Shown here in pieces: positions 47,156 through 56,408 of a stretch of 56,448 nucleotides of DNA. Each line of letters starts with the position of its first letter. Positions within the stretch are counted from its first letter, which is position 1. The notes below the pieces were generated by a model. The model did not search any database and was not told where the DNA came from. It was given only the letters and a program-made list of their open reading frames with translations. A program made the position numbers and the translations under genes. Origin of the DNA: UBA4661 sp002405405 (lineage in GTDB: Bacteria; Bacteroidota; Ignavibacteria; Kapaibacteriales; UBA4661); assembly GCA_036847245.1 (NCBI GenBank), contig DAIUAL010000003.1, positions 1 to 56,448 on the forward strand, given 5' to 3'.

Positions 47156-47851
47156 ATGAGCGCAGAAACAGTTATCACTGCAACCCCTAATACCCAGAGC
47201 ACGGCATTACCCAATGTTGTTCTTCGTTTGGGAGATACCGCACCAAATTTTACAGCAGATACAACAGAGGGTACTATTGATTTTCATGAATGGCTCGGTA
47301 GTTCGTGGGGTGTTCTCTTTTCACATCCTGCTGATTATACTCCGGTATGCACGACAGAGCTTGGTACCACGGCAAAATATAAAGGTGAGTTTGAATCTCG
47401 TAATGTCAAGGTCATTGCATTGAGTGTGGATTCGATAGAAAAACATCATTCATGGATTCGAGATATTAACGAAACACAACAGACAACAGTCAATTTTCCT
47501 CTCATTGCCGATCCCGATCGTCGTATAGCTTTGCTCTACGGAATGATTCATCCGAATGCTTCGGAAAATGTAACTGTACGATCAGTTTTTGTCATTGGTC
47601 CCGACAAAAAAATCAAATTGACGATCAATTATCCTGCTTCAACCGGACGAAACTTTCTTGAAATTCTTCGTGCCATTGATTCTTTACAACTCACGGCGAA
47701 TTATGGCGTTGCAACACCGGCAAATTGGCATCATGGCGATGATGTCGTGATTGTGCCTGCAATACAAGATGCTGATATTCCGCAACGTTTTCCCAAAGGA
47801 GCAACCTATGTGAAGCCGTACTTGCGCATTACTCCACAACCCAATCTGTAA
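47156..47851 (+). CDS. Peroxiredoxin, 1-Cys Prx6 type
   Basis: 231 aa from ATG 47156 (GGAGAG upstream); the open frame back to 46943 is untranslated leader. Peroxidatic Cys65 in DYTPVCTTE, with an Arg in VTVRSVFVI completing the active site. Length, the HPADYTPVC motif and the C-terminal PAIQDADIPQRFPKGATYVKPYLRITPQP extension mark the Prx6 subfamily, which reduces H2O2 and organic peroxides. First of a likely three-gene unit with DUF4395 (48 bases on) and rhodanese. Confidence 0.95.
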   Translation: MSAETVITATPNTQSTALPNVVLRLGDTAPNFTADTTEGTIDFHEWLGSSWGVLFSHPADYTPVCTTELGTTAKYKGEFESRNVKVIALSVDSIEKHHSWIRDINETQQTTVNFPLIADPDRRIALLYGMIHPNASENVTVRSVFVIGPDKKIKLTINYPASTGRNFLEILRAIDSLQLTANYGVATPANWHHGDDVVIVPAIQDADIPQRFPKGATYVKPYLRITPQPNL

Positions 47852-47899
47852 TGTTCACAATGCCTTACTTCTTTTCTTAGATTTTTTGGAGAATTTCTC

Positions 47900-48418
47900 A
47901 TGGCAGTACAGCAGATTTCTTCCTTGCCGATAGCAACTCCTGCGCATACTTCGGCACAGCTATTAGACAGTCCACGGAATAACTTCCTGCTTGATATACC
48001 ACTTCCGGTTGTTAATTTTAGCCGCACGGTCTACGCCGTAAGCCTTATCTTAGCAATTGTATTGCAGCAACCTCTTATCACATCGGTTTTGCTCATCATT
48101 GTCAGTTTTGGAGTTATCGGAGCTCGATGGAATATCTTAGGTCGTCTTGGACGTGCAATCTTTCGGAAACAAATTACTGGCAATCCAGCTGTTCCGTTGG
48201 AAGATGCACGACTTATTCGGTTTAATAATCTGATCGTTGTTGGCTTGTTGACCGTAGCCCAAATAGCATTTTGGATAGCACAAATCCCACTTGTCGGATG
48301 GATTATTACAGGAGGTATTGTTGCCGCGAGCATTGGAGCCTTAGCCGGTTTTTGTATCGGCTGTACGATATTCTATCGATTCAGACTTCACAAGTATAAT
48401 CTCTTTAAAACACTATGA
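47900..48418 (+). CDS. DUF4395 membrane protein
   Basis: 172 aa. DUF4395 marks: PLPVVNFSRTVYAVSLIL first helix, LGRAIFRKQITGNPAVPLEDARLIRFNNLIVVGL, and the C-terminal GFCIGCTIFYRF with two conserved cysteines. About four membrane helices. The family often sits beside rhodanese, thioredoxin-like or thiosulfate-handling genes; the CxGC pair may be redox-active. Lies between peroxiredoxin and rhodanese on the same strand. Its job is inferred from these neighbours. Confidence 0.85.
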   Translation: MAVQQISSLPIATPAHTSAQLLDSPRNNFLLDIPLPVVNFSRTVYAVSLILAIVLQQPLITSVLLIIVSFGVIGARWNILGRLGRAIFRKQITGNPAVPLEDARLIRFNNLIVVGLLTVAQIAFWIAQIPLVGWIITGGIVAASIGALAGFCIGCTIFYRFRLHKYNLFKTL

Positions 48419-48523
48419 TGATATGAAAGTTCAGAGTACGATTGTTTCGTGTATTACCTCTAACTTCTTTTTATTAGCCATCTGTAAACTTTCAACATGC
48501 TTTTTTAAAAAGGTATAATCATT

Positions 48524-48850
48524 ATGAGTGCAATCAAAGAAATCACTGTCAAAGAACTCAAAGCACTTTTTGATACTGCGAGTGACTTTCAGCTTATTGA
48601 TGTCCGTGAACCGCATGAACGCGATATAGCAAGCATCGGAGGAGAAAATATTCCGCTTGGTACTGTTACACAACATGTAGATAAATTTGCTCGCGACAAA
48701 CAAGTTGTGGTGTATTGTCGTAGCGGGAAACGTAGTGGTGATGCGGTCTCTGTGCTTGAGCGTGATTTTGGTTTTGATAATCTCTATAATCTTAAAGGTG
48801 GTATTCTTGCATATTCCGATGAAATAGATTCTTCGCTGACAAAATACTAA
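48524..48850 (+). CDS. Rhodanese-domain protein
   Basis: 108-aa single rhodanese domain. IDVREPHERDIASIGGENIPLG is the CH2A block; active Cys65 sits in the loop CRSGKRS, and the final YNLKGGILAYSDEID closes the domain. The basic loop (R, K, R) matches thiosulfate or persulfide sulfurtransferases of the GlpE/PspE kind. Third gene of the peroxiredoxin-DUF4395-rhodanese set; followed by a terminator. Confidence 0.93.
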   Translation: MSAIKEITVKELKALFDTASDFQLIDVREPHERDIASIGGENIPLGTVTQHVDKFARDKQVVVYCRSGKRSGDAVSVLERDFGFDNLYNLKGGILAYSDEIDSSLTKY

Positions 48851-48861
48851 ATCACAGACCC

Positions 48862-48905
48862 AAAGGGCTTTTGTTATACCAATCATACAACAAAAGCCCT
48901 TTTCA
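48862..48905 (+). terminator. Terminator after the rhodanese gene
   Basis: 14-base arms AAAGGGCTTTTGTT (48862-48875) and AACAAAAGCCCTTT (48889-48902), 13-base loop, ending TTTT. Confidence 0.88.
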
Positions 48906-48928
48906 TTGTTACTCACTTTATTTGTTCT

Positions 48929-50119
48929 ATGTCATCTTCTTTCTCGCCCTCTGAACATTTCGAAACTAATGCTGTTCGACTTCAGCAAGACCGCGCCGAA
49001 CGCGAGCATTCCGTTCCGATTTATTTGACATCCAGTTTTGTTTTTGAAGATGCTGAGCAGGCTCGTGCAATGTTTGCCGATGAAATACCGGGTAATATTT
49101 ATACACGATTCTCAAACCCCAATAACAGCGAGTTTATTCAGAAACTTTGTGTTCTGGAGGGTACCGAAGATGGTATTGCAACCGCATCGGGTATGGCAGC
49201 AATGTGGTCTTCTCTCGCGGCATTTTTGCGCAGTGGCGATCATGTTCTTGCTTCGCGTTCGTTGTTTGGTTCCACGCATCAAATCCTTACCACCTTACTT
49301 CCACGGTGGGGTATCACCCACACTTATGCCGATATTGCTCAACCCGAATCGTGGGAATCGCTTCTACAGCCGAACACAAAAATGATTTTTGTCGAAACAC
49401 CCTCGAACCCCGCCTTGGATATTATTGATCTCGAATGGTTGGGTAATCTTGCGAAAAAACATAATGTTTTGTTGAATGTCGATAACTGTTTTGCAACACC
49501 CTATTTGCAAAATCCCGCTTGTTATGGTGCAGATCTTGTTACACATTCTGCTACGAAATTTATTGACGGACAAGGACGTGCTATTGGTGGTGCTGTATTG
49601 GGCAGGGCAGATTTGATCAAAGAGGTACGCTTTTTTGCACGGCATACGGGTCCGTCGCTCAGTCCTTTCAATGGTTGGATTCTTTCAAAGAGTCTCGAAA
49701 CACTGGCGGTACGCATGGAACGTCATTGCCAAACTGCTCTTGCTCTTGCCGAACGTCTTCAGTCTAATCCACATATCGCATACGTGAAATATCCTTTCTT
49801 GCCTACTCATCCTCAATATGCATTAGCTCGTCGGCAGATGCGCTTAGGTGGAGGGATTGTTACCTTTGAACTGAAAGGTGGTATCGAGCAAGGCAAGCGT
49901 TTTCTCAATGCCTTGAGTATGATCTCTCATACAGCAAATTTGGGGGATACACGTACCATAGCAACACATCCTGCTTCGACAACTCATTCCAAACTCAAAG
50001 AGGAAGAACGTTTGGCAGTTGGTATTACACCCGGATTGATTCGTGTTTCGGTTGGTTTAGAGCATCCGGAAGATATTCTCCGAGATATTGAAAGGGCAAT
50101 TACAGCGTCCATAAGTTAA
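48929..50119 (+). CDS. metZ: O-succinylhomoserine sulfhydrylase-type PLP enzyme
   Basis: 396 aa, Cys/Met-metabolism PLP family. PLP-binding Lys210 in SATKFIDGQGR, phosphate-binding SGMAAMWSS, TRFSNPN with the conserved Tyr-Thr-Arg, VETPSNP and the C-terminal STTHS.. and RVSVGLEHPEDIL. SATKFIDGQGRAIGG and GILHTANLGDTR-type wording (here MISHTANLGDTR) are typical of MetZ, which makes homocysteine from O-succinylhomoserine and sulfide; an O-acetyl substrate cannot be excluded. Starts 24 bases after the preceding terminator; no partner gene attached. Confidence 0.9.
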   Translation: MSSSFSPSEHFETNAVRLQQDRAEREHSVPIYLTSSFVFEDAEQARAMFADEIPGNIYTRFSNPNNSEFIQKLCVLEGTEDGIATASGMAAMWSSLAAFLRSGDHVLASRSLFGSTHQILTTLLPRWGITHTYADIAQPESWESLLQPNTKMIFVETPSNPALDIIDLEWLGNLAKKHNVLLNVDNCFATPYLQNPACYGADLVTHSATKFIDGQGRAIGGAVLGRADLIKEVRFFARHTGPSLSPFNGWILSKSLETLAVRMERHCQTALALAERLQSNPHIAYVKYPFLPTHPQYALARRQMRLGGGIVTFELKGGIEQGKRFLNALSMISHTANLGDTRTIATHPASTTHSKLKEEERLAVGITPGLIRVSVGLEHPEDILRDIERAITASIS

Positions 50120-50168
50120 GATAGTTTTTAGTTGAGATGCTTGATTGTTTTCGAGAATTATGACACAG

Positions 50169-50201
50169 CAAAGCCCATTCCTTCCTGAGAAATGGGCTTT
50201 G
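50169..50201. terminator. Hairpin between metZ and the photolyase-like gene
   Basis: 11-base arms CAAAGCCCATT (50169-50179) and AATGGGCTTTG (50191-50201); T run is weak on both sides. Convergent genes flank it. Confidence 0.65.
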
Positions 50202-50269
50202 TTGTAAGTGTGTGTTATTTTCTTCACCAACACAGCACCGGACTAACAATCAACAATTTCGTGCAGTGG

Positions 50270-51739
50270 TTATAATTGCAGTGTTTCGACAAGCGCTTGG
50301 ATATTGGCTTTCTTCTCGGTACTCATCTTGTCGTATGTTTTGATGAGCATTCCTAAGCGTGGATTGGAGAGAAAAAAGGTGCGGTGCTTATTCATAAAAT
50401 GCCAAAAGAGTGCATCCCATACAGCACACCATGCACCTTTGCCATAATTGCTCATTTTGAGAACATAACTGCTACCGCTTATGTAGGGCTTTGTTGCCAT
50501 GATGCCGCCATCGGCAAATTGACTCATGCCATAAACATTCGGCACCATGACCCAATCATAGGCATCAATGTACATTTCCATGAACCATTGATAGACATTG
50601 TCGGGGTGGAATTCGCACAGAAGCATAAAATTTCCAACAATCATCAGTCGCTCAATATGATGATTGTATGCTGTGCTGAGCAGTTTTTGAATCGTCATGT
50701 CTAATGGTTTGATACCTGTCGAAGCAGTGTAGAACGATGCGGGAATATCCTTATGAAATTGCCAAAAATTCGTGGTACGCTCTTGTGTGCCTTTGTAATG
50801 ATACACACCGCGAATAAACTCTCTCCAACCAATAATCTGGCGTATGAAACCTTCTAAAGAATTGAGTGGGATGCTGTGATGGGTAGCATACTCTCTTGTT
50901 TTGTGAACTATCTGCAATGGTGTTAGTAAACCGATATTCAGCATAGGAGTCAGTACACTGTGGTGAAGTATATGTTCATCATCAACAATTGCATCTTCGT
51001 ATGCACCAAAGTCATGCAAGCGATGTTCTATAAATTGTTGGAGCCATGCTTCGCTCTGTTCATGAGTGGTGGGATAGATGAATGTTCGTGAGAGAGTGCC
51101 ATAGTTGTTTGCATAGTGCTGTTGTACATAGGTTATGGCTTCGTTGTAATGACTATTTGCTTGAGGAAATGCTATGCTTGGTGGAGTTTTATTTTTGGGA
51201 TACTTCAGCCGATTATCGGCATCAAAGCTCCATTTGCCACCATGCGGTTTACCTTGTTCATCAAGAAGGATGCGAAGCTTTTTGCGCTGTTGTATATAGA
51301 AATCCGTTTGAAAGTATGTTGTTCTTTTATCAAAGTACTCCTTGAGATCATCTTTGGTGTTGATAAAGAGCAGTGTCGGATGCTCCTGTTGAGTGATATG
51401 GTATTGCTTGCATGTGTTCGCAATACGCTTCTCTAACCAATGATCGCAAACATCATAGTAGTGAATGGTATCTACACCCTTATGGTGCAACTCTGTCAGC
51501 AATACTCGGACATCTGATTGCTCTGTTGTTGCCTCAACATAGGTTACCTGTACACCCTGCTCGTTCAAATACTGTCGGTAATACTGCATACTTGCGCGGT
51601 GCAAGACAAGTTTTTGTTTGTGAAACTTGTATTGGTTAAAGAAGAGAAATTCCTCAATGAGATACACTTCCTGCGCTTGTTGTAATGCTTGTATATCTTT
51701 AAAAAGTTGATGCGGAAAAACAAGGAATACACTCTTCAT
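50270..51739 (-). CDS. Cryptochrome/photolyase family protein (DPRP/FeS-BCP branch) lacking two cluster Cys
   Basis: 489 aa. N-terminal DPRP-type alpha/beta domain (FLVFPHQLFKDI, HRASMQYYRQYL) and C-terminal FAD domain (IRQIIGWREFIRGVYHY, YNHHIERLMIVGNFMLL, YADAYDWV-type segment, VYGMSQFADGGIMATKPYISGSSY). This is the branch of the bacterial (6-4) photolyase PhrB. From memory, PhrB has four Cys for a [4Fe-4S] cluster; here C appears in LLCEF and in GAWCAVWDALFW, but the segment with the two middle Cys is replaced by a short SNYGKG, so the cluster is probably absent. DNA-repair or light-sensing role inferred. Followed upstream by a flavin reductase gene 64 bases away. Confidence 0.88.
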   Translation of the reverse strand: MKSVFLVFPHQLFKDIQALQQAQEVYLIEEFLFFNQYKFHKQKLVLHRASMQYYRQYLNEQGVQVTYVEATTEQSDVRVLLTELHHKGVDTIHYYDVCDHWLEKRIANTCKQYHITQQEHPTLLFINTKDDLKEYFDKRTTYFQTDFYIQQRKKLRILLDEQGKPHGGKWSFDADNRLKYPKNKTPPSIAFPQANSHYNEAITYVQQHYANNYGTLSRTFIYPTTHEQSEAWLQQFIEHRLHDFGAYEDAIVDDEHILHHSVLTPMLNIGLLTPLQIVHKTREYATHHSIPLNSLEGFIRQIIGWREFIRGVYHYKGTQERTTNFWQFHKDIPASFYTASTGIKPLDMTIQKLLSTAYNHHIERLMIVGNFMLLCEFHPDNVYQWFMEMYIDAYDWVMVPNVYGMSQFADGGIMATKPYISGSSYVLKMSNYGKGAWCAVWDALFWHFMNKHRTFFLSNPRLGMLIKTYDKMSTEKKANIQALVETLQL

Positions 51740-51803
51740 TGCGATTGTAAAAAATGATCAATCGGGGGAATACATATCATTGCAAGAGATACAAAGTACT
51801 GTA

Positions 51804-52433
51804 TTACAATGTGCTGACTTCAACAAAAGGTTTCGCATAGCTCAATCTGCTGATTGTTTGTGTGGTATGATAACTGTCTAACCCACTATTTGTTATACTT
51901 CCGGCTTGTTCGAGGTTAAGAAAGCCATCATTGCCAAGGCAATGGTCAGGCACAACGACTTTGATAATCTTGCCGATGATGATCGTCGTGCCATTAAGCT
52001 CAATGTCGATCTTTTGAACAAATTCACAGCCGAATTTCACCACGCTTTCTTGCACAAAAGGTGCGGAAATACCATCGAGATATTCCGGTGTTAAGCCCAC
52101 TTCGTTGAATTCACTGATACCATCATCATACTTAGCACTGCACTGATGTGCTTGCTTGTAAAACGATAGCATAATGTGATTGATCGTGTAGAATTTCGTT
52201 TGCAGGATATTACCCAAAGTGTTCTGTTTTTTTTCATTGGGGCGCACTACCATACCGCACAAAGCAGGATTTGCACCGAGATGAAACAGACTGTTGAACA
52301 CTGCAAGATTTTCATTGCCCTGTGTGCTCTTTGTGCCGATCAAAACAACGCTTTTAAATCCTCCGAGTGAGTTGATAAAATTTGCTCGAAACCGTTTTTC
52401 TAAGCCAAGAATGTCCTCGTGATTATAGATCAT
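51804..52433 (-). CDS. Flavin reductase-like (FMN-binding split-barrel) protein
   Basis: 209 aa. Flavoredoxin/flavin-reductase-like pattern: FRANFINSLGGFKSVVLIGT, NLAVFNSLFHLGANPALCGMVVRP (FMN phosphate region), QTKFYTINHIML, VKFGCEFVQKIDIELNGTTIIIGKIIKVVVPD. The fold binds FMN and reduces it or metals. Same strand as, and 64 bases upstream of, the photolyase-like gene, so the two may be cotranscribed; both use flavin, which makes the pairing interesting but not proof of a joint role. Confidence 0.82.
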   Translation of the reverse strand: MIYNHEDILGLEKRFRANFINSLGGFKSVVLIGTKSTQGNENLAVFNSLFHLGANPALCGMVVRPNEKKQNTLGNILQTKFYTINHIMLSFYKQAHQCSAKYDDGISEFNEVGLTPEYLDGISAPFVQESVVKFGCEFVQKIDIELNGTTIIIGKIIKVVVPDHCLGNDGFLNLEQAGSITNSGLDSYHTTQTISRLSYAKPFVEVSTL

Positions 52434-53125
52434 GATGTACCATGTAAAGAGTGAATGTAGAGTGATTATTGCCCTACTCCAAAATAGGCAATTTTGTCAT
52501 GAAGGGTTGCTGTTTGATGGTAACCGATGGTTGTCGTACTTACGATATAAGAACTGTTTGTTTTTGCATGTTGGGCAGAGTAACTGCATGAAATTTTTGC
52601 AACTTTTTCCGTAAAACTACGTTCACTCGATATGTCGCTAACATACCATGCTGTTGCTAAGAAACGTGAGTTCGACAATACAATCCAATAAAACCATCTG
52701 ATGTACGAAAATTTCAAGGTTTGTGCACAAACCTTTTCTTACAACATGTTATTGATGCTAAATGTCATTGATACCCAGAATATGCTTTTTCAATTACTTC
52801 AAGACATCGGAGCAAAGCAAAGAATGTTCACAGAATCGGCGGATTCTTTAAGATTTCGTAAGATGCGCTTAGATTCGCGCTCAAAAACAACCCCAAATTA
52901 ATATCGAACTCATGCTACGCATGGAAGGATTTTTCCGCTTCGGTATCATTTTTTGTCTCCTCAGCATCATTTTTTGTCGCTTCAGTTCGATTGTGAGGAA
53001 TTGCCGATAGACAGTTGAATAGTTTGCGCAGTACTTTACCCACACAACTGTGGTAAAAGACCAAATCCATTGACTTGTTTCATCTTTTCAATACACATAT
53101 TCTCTTGTATTACCACTTCTGTGTT
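52434..53125. other. 692-base region before a TonB receptor
   Basis: No CDS with family support. A 21-base tandem repeat beginning ATCATTTTTTGTC occurs at 52945-52965 and 52966-52986. A hydrophobic 29-codon ORF at 52921 runs through it. The region also contains the probable promoter of the receptor; no cobalamin or TPP riboswitch words were found. Confidence 0.45.
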
Positions 53126-55465
53126 ATGATCGATTCTATGATTTTTGCTTCGAGGCATTCCTCTTCTGTACGCCGTTTTTCGCCATCTTTGTGTTCGCCA
53201 AGTTCTGTCCTTGCCTTGTGGGTTGGAGTGATGTTTATCCTTCTTGTTCATCCACTCTCTGCTCAAGCGCAGGTTGGTACAATCAATGGTTTTGTGCGCG
53301 ATGGTGAAACAAAAGAAACCTTGATTTCTGCTACGGTGTCCATCAAAGGAACAAAGTTCGGTGCTTTGACAAATAAGAGCGGTTTTTTTGTGTTGAAAAA
53401 TGTTCCCGCAGGAACATATACTCTTTCCGTGCGATACTTGGGATATCAACCGATAGACAAGCAAATCATCATTCAAACCGATGCTGTGCAGTCATTAGAT
53501 ATTGCAATGACAAGTAAAACAGCGCGCTCCGAGCAAGTAACAGTCGAAGCAAATCGTGAAGTAGAAAAACGTCAGATCAGTATAAGCCAAGTCAATGTTT
53601 CTATGCAAACCATCAAGCAAATGCGACTGGGTGGCGAAGCGGATGTCTTTCGTACGATTCAATTACTGCCCGGCGTTTTGACTTCATCGCAGATTTCAAG
53701 TGGGTTGTTTATTCGAGGTGGATCACCCGACCAAAATCTGGTTCTGCTTGATGGTATGACGGTATATAACCCATCACATCTTTTTGGATTCATTTCGACA
53801 TTCAACGCAGATGCGATTAAAGATGTAGAAGTGATCAAAGGCGGCTTCCCTGCAGAGTATGGCGGGCGATTGTCAGCGGTACTTAATCTGACTCAGAAAG
53901 ACGGCAATCAGGATAAATTCGAGGGCGTTGGTTCGGTTGGCTTGATTTCATCGAAACTATCGCTCGAAGGTCCTCTCGGTAATGGTTCGTGGTTCATTGG
54001 AGGACGGCGAACCTACTTGGATTTGATTTTAGGTCTTGTACCGGAAGATCCGCAGAATCCTTTTCCACGCTTTGGTTTTTATGATCTCAATGGTAAAATC
54101 ACGCAAAACATCTCGCCGAATGATAAAATTTCCTTGAGTGGTTTTATGAGTGCGGACGACCTGACGCTCAATGGCGCAGGTATCGGATTCAATATCGGGA
54201 TTGGCAATCGTGGCGGTTCGCTAAAGTGGACACATGTCTTTGGGAGGGATCTTTTTTCGACGGTTAATATCACAGCGAGTCGTTATCGCAATGGCTTTAA
54301 TGGAAACAATGCCGGATTTAAGTTTTTGGTGCAAAATTTCATTACAGACTATAGTGTCAAAGCCAATTTTGAGTGGTTTGCCACGAATGAACTAACGTTG
54401 AAATTCGGCGCGGAATACACAAACTACCGATTCCAATTTCAACAAAACTTCGGAAGCGATACGATTGCTACCACACCGGGTAATCAAAACGGACAAACAA
54501 ATCTGCTGATCTTCGACCAAACCTATGTTCTCTACGGACAAGCAAACTATCAGCTTTCTAATGCGCTGTCGGCGCAGTTCGGTGGGCGTGCCTATTCTCT
54601 CCAACTTGCTAAAACAACACTGTTCGAGCCACGTCTTGCTGTGCGCTGGCAAGCAGAAGACAATATCGCTGTGAAACTTTCAACAGGTATTTACTACCAG
54701 TACCTTCGTTTAGCATCTAATCCGGACTTCACATTTTTTGATACATGGTTGCCGACGGATTCTTCAGTACAGCCCTTGCGAGCAATCCACTACATTGCCA
54801 GTGTTGAAACAAAGCCCTTTGAGAATTGGGATTTGAATGTTGACGTGTACTACAAAGATTTAACGAATATTAATGAGTTGAATCAGTTTAATACACGTTC
54901 CGATAATGTTGCCAATGTGTTCTTCTCGGGCAAAGGGCAAGCGTATGGCGCGGAGATCTTTTTGCAGAAAAAAACAGGACGCTTAACAGGTTGGGTGGGC
55001 TATGCACTTGGTTGGGTCTGGGCGCAATACGACAGCATCAGTCGCGGAGCACGCTTTAATCCTCGCTATGATCGCCGACATGATTTCAAAATTGTTACTC
55101 AGTATCAGTTAAGCGATACATGGGAGATGGGAGCATCCTTTGTTCTACAAAGCGGGCAACCCTTTACAGGAGCAAGTTCACGTTTTCAGACTCGCTTGCC
55201 GGGTGAAACAGCCGGAGCCGGTGTTACGGTTCCTACTGCTTACAATGGACTGCGTTTGCCGGTGTCGCATCAACTCAATATCAATTTCAATTACAATACA
55301 ACAGTGTTCGGTTTGCCGGCGCGATTGCTGATTGATATTTACAATGTGTATTCACGGCGCGATATTTGGTTTCGGTACTATGACACTTCAAAGGATGTAA
55401 CGAAAGTAACGGATGTTCGATTACTTCCGATCATTCCGACTGTGGCACTCGAAGTGAAGTTTTAA
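53126..55465 (+). CDS. TonB-dependent receptor with carboxypeptidase-regulatory-like domain
   Basis: 779 aa from ATG 53126 (53138 also possible); a long basic n-region precedes VLALWVGVMFILLVHPLSAQAQ. CarboxypepD_reg (VGTINGFVRDGETKETLISATVSI, VRYLGYQPIDK), plug (FRTIQLLPGVLTSSQISSGLFIRGG, PDQNLVLLDGMTVYNPSHLFG, VIKGGFPAEYGGRLSAVLNL) and barrel to ALEVKF. The FIRGGSPDQNLVLLDG group is usually paired with DUF4249, as here 61 bases downstream. Substrate unknown; a peptide- or chelate-type ligand is as likely as a glycan. Confidence 0.92.
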   Translation: MIDSMIFASRHSSSVRRFSPSLCSPSSVLALWVGVMFILLVHPLSAQAQVGTINGFVRDGETKETLISATVSIKGTKFGALTNKSGFFVLKNVPAGTYTLSVRYLGYQPIDKQIIIQTDAVQSLDIAMTSKTARSEQVTVEANREVEKRQISISQVNVSMQTIKQMRLGGEADVFRTIQLLPGVLTSSQISSGLFIRGGSPDQNLVLLDGMTVYNPSHLFGFISTFNADAIKDVEVIKGGFPAEYGGRLSAVLNLTQKDGNQDKFEGVGSVGLISSKLSLEGPLGNGSWFIGGRRTYLDLILGLVPEDPQNPFPRFGFYDLNGKITQNISPNDKISLSGFMSADDLTLNGAGIGFNIGIGNRGGSLKWTHVFGRDLFSTVNITASRYRNGFNGNNAGFKFLVQNFITDYSVKANFEWFATNELTLKFGAEYTNYRFQFQQNFGSDTIATTPGNQNGQTNLLIFDQTYVLYGQANYQLSNALSAQFGGRAYSLQLAKTTLFEPRLAVRWQAEDNIAVKLSTGIYYQYLRLASNPDFTFFDTWLPTDSSVQPLRAIHYIASVETKPFENWDLNVDVYYKDLTNINELNQFNTRSDNVANVFFSGKGQAYGAEIFLQKKTGRLTGWVGYALGWVWAQYDSISRGARFNPRYDRRHDFKIVTQYQLSDTWEMGASFVLQSGQPFTGASSRFQTRLPGETAGAGVTVPTAYNGLRLPVSHQLNINFNYNTTVFGLPARLLIDIYNVYSRRDIWFRYYDTSKDVTKVTDVRLLPIIPTVALEVKF

Positions 55466-55526
55466 GATTAGTGGGCTTTGCCCTTGTGATTATGTTATAT
55501 CATTTGTCATTTCTTATTGTGTTATC

Positions 55527-56408
55527 ATGATTCATCGTTTGTGGCATATCATTGTTGGTATCATTGCTGTGGTGGTCCTGAGTAGTTGTCAAAATTCTGC
55601 ACCACTCGACTACACGCCGGAATACTTTGTTGAAGCATATCTTGTGGTTGATGCTCCACTGCAGAATGTTTTTGTGGGGCGCACGCAATCACTCACGGAC
55701 TCCGTGCGCGCGGGTCAGGGGTCTATTACCGATGCTCAAGTGCAAATTCTCGAAGGCGAGGGAACAAATATACGCACCTACACTCTGCGCTATCTGCAAG
55801 CAACACGGAGCTACAGTTTAGCTGATACAACTGTGCGTGTTAAGCCGGCAACACGCTACCGCTTGCAGATTCGTACTGCCGACGGTGCTAATCTTACAGG
55901 AACAACATATACGCCTAACCGTATAGCATGGACCCGAAATGTTAAGCCGATCTTGTATTATCCACAAGATACGCTGGCTCTTGTCTCACCGGACTCATTG
56001 AGTATTGCATGGACGGCGGAACCGAATACTGTCGAGTATTTGATTGCATCGACTTGTCTTGACACGCTTGAGTATGGCAAATATCTTATGCCCCCTACAA
56101 CGGAGAAAAATCGCCGTATTGAACGTTTTTTTGAGGCAAATGCTCCGCGTTATGATGATATTACGCGCTATGGCTTTTTACAAAGTAACAGTGTGGCAAC
56201 AGTTTGGACAGCATTCAAGTGGTTTGGTCGTCATACGATCACTGTGTATGCACCCGACAGAAATTTCTTGAATTGGTTCAAGCTTACCAATTTTCAAGGT
56301 AATGCGAGTTATGATCCACTCTTTGGGAGTATCGAGGGTGGCTATGGCGTATTTGGTTCGGCATCGCGTGTGGTTGGAGAAACATTTGTTGTGAAGAATC
56401 GTCCGTAG
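55527..56408 (+). CDS. DUF4249 lipoprotein
   Basis: 293 aa. Signal peptide with lipobox LSSC (Cys21, WHIIVGIIAVVVLSSCQ). DUF4249 marks: YFVEAYLVVDAPLQNVFVGRTQSLTD, TDAQVQILEGEG, ATRYRLQIRTADG, NRIAWTRNVKP and the closing GNASYDPLFGSIEGGYGVFGSASR. The family is encoded next to TonB receptors with a carboxypeptidase-like domain and is thought to be the surface or periplasmic partner. Same strand and probable operon with the preceding receptor. Confidence 0.93.
   Translation: MIHRLWHIIVGIIAVVVLSSCQNSAPLDYTPEYFVEAYLVVDAPLQNVFVGRTQSLTDSVRAGQGSITDAQVQILEGEGTNIRTYTLRYLQATRSYSLADTTVRVKPATRYRLQIRTADGANLTGTTYTPNRIAWTRNVKPILYYPQDTLALVSPDSLSIAWTAEPNTVEYLIASTCLDTLEYGKYLMPPTTEKNRRIERFFEANAPRYDDITRYGFLQSNSVATVWTAFKWFGRHTITVYAPDRNFLNWFKLTNFQGNASYDPLFGSIEGGYGVFGSASRVVGETFVVKNRP

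Noticed and set aside
52921..53010. Hydrophobic 29-codon ORF (MEGFFRFGIIFCLL…)
   Set aside because: No ribosome site, no family features, and its hydrophobicity comes from the 21-base T-rich tandem repeat.
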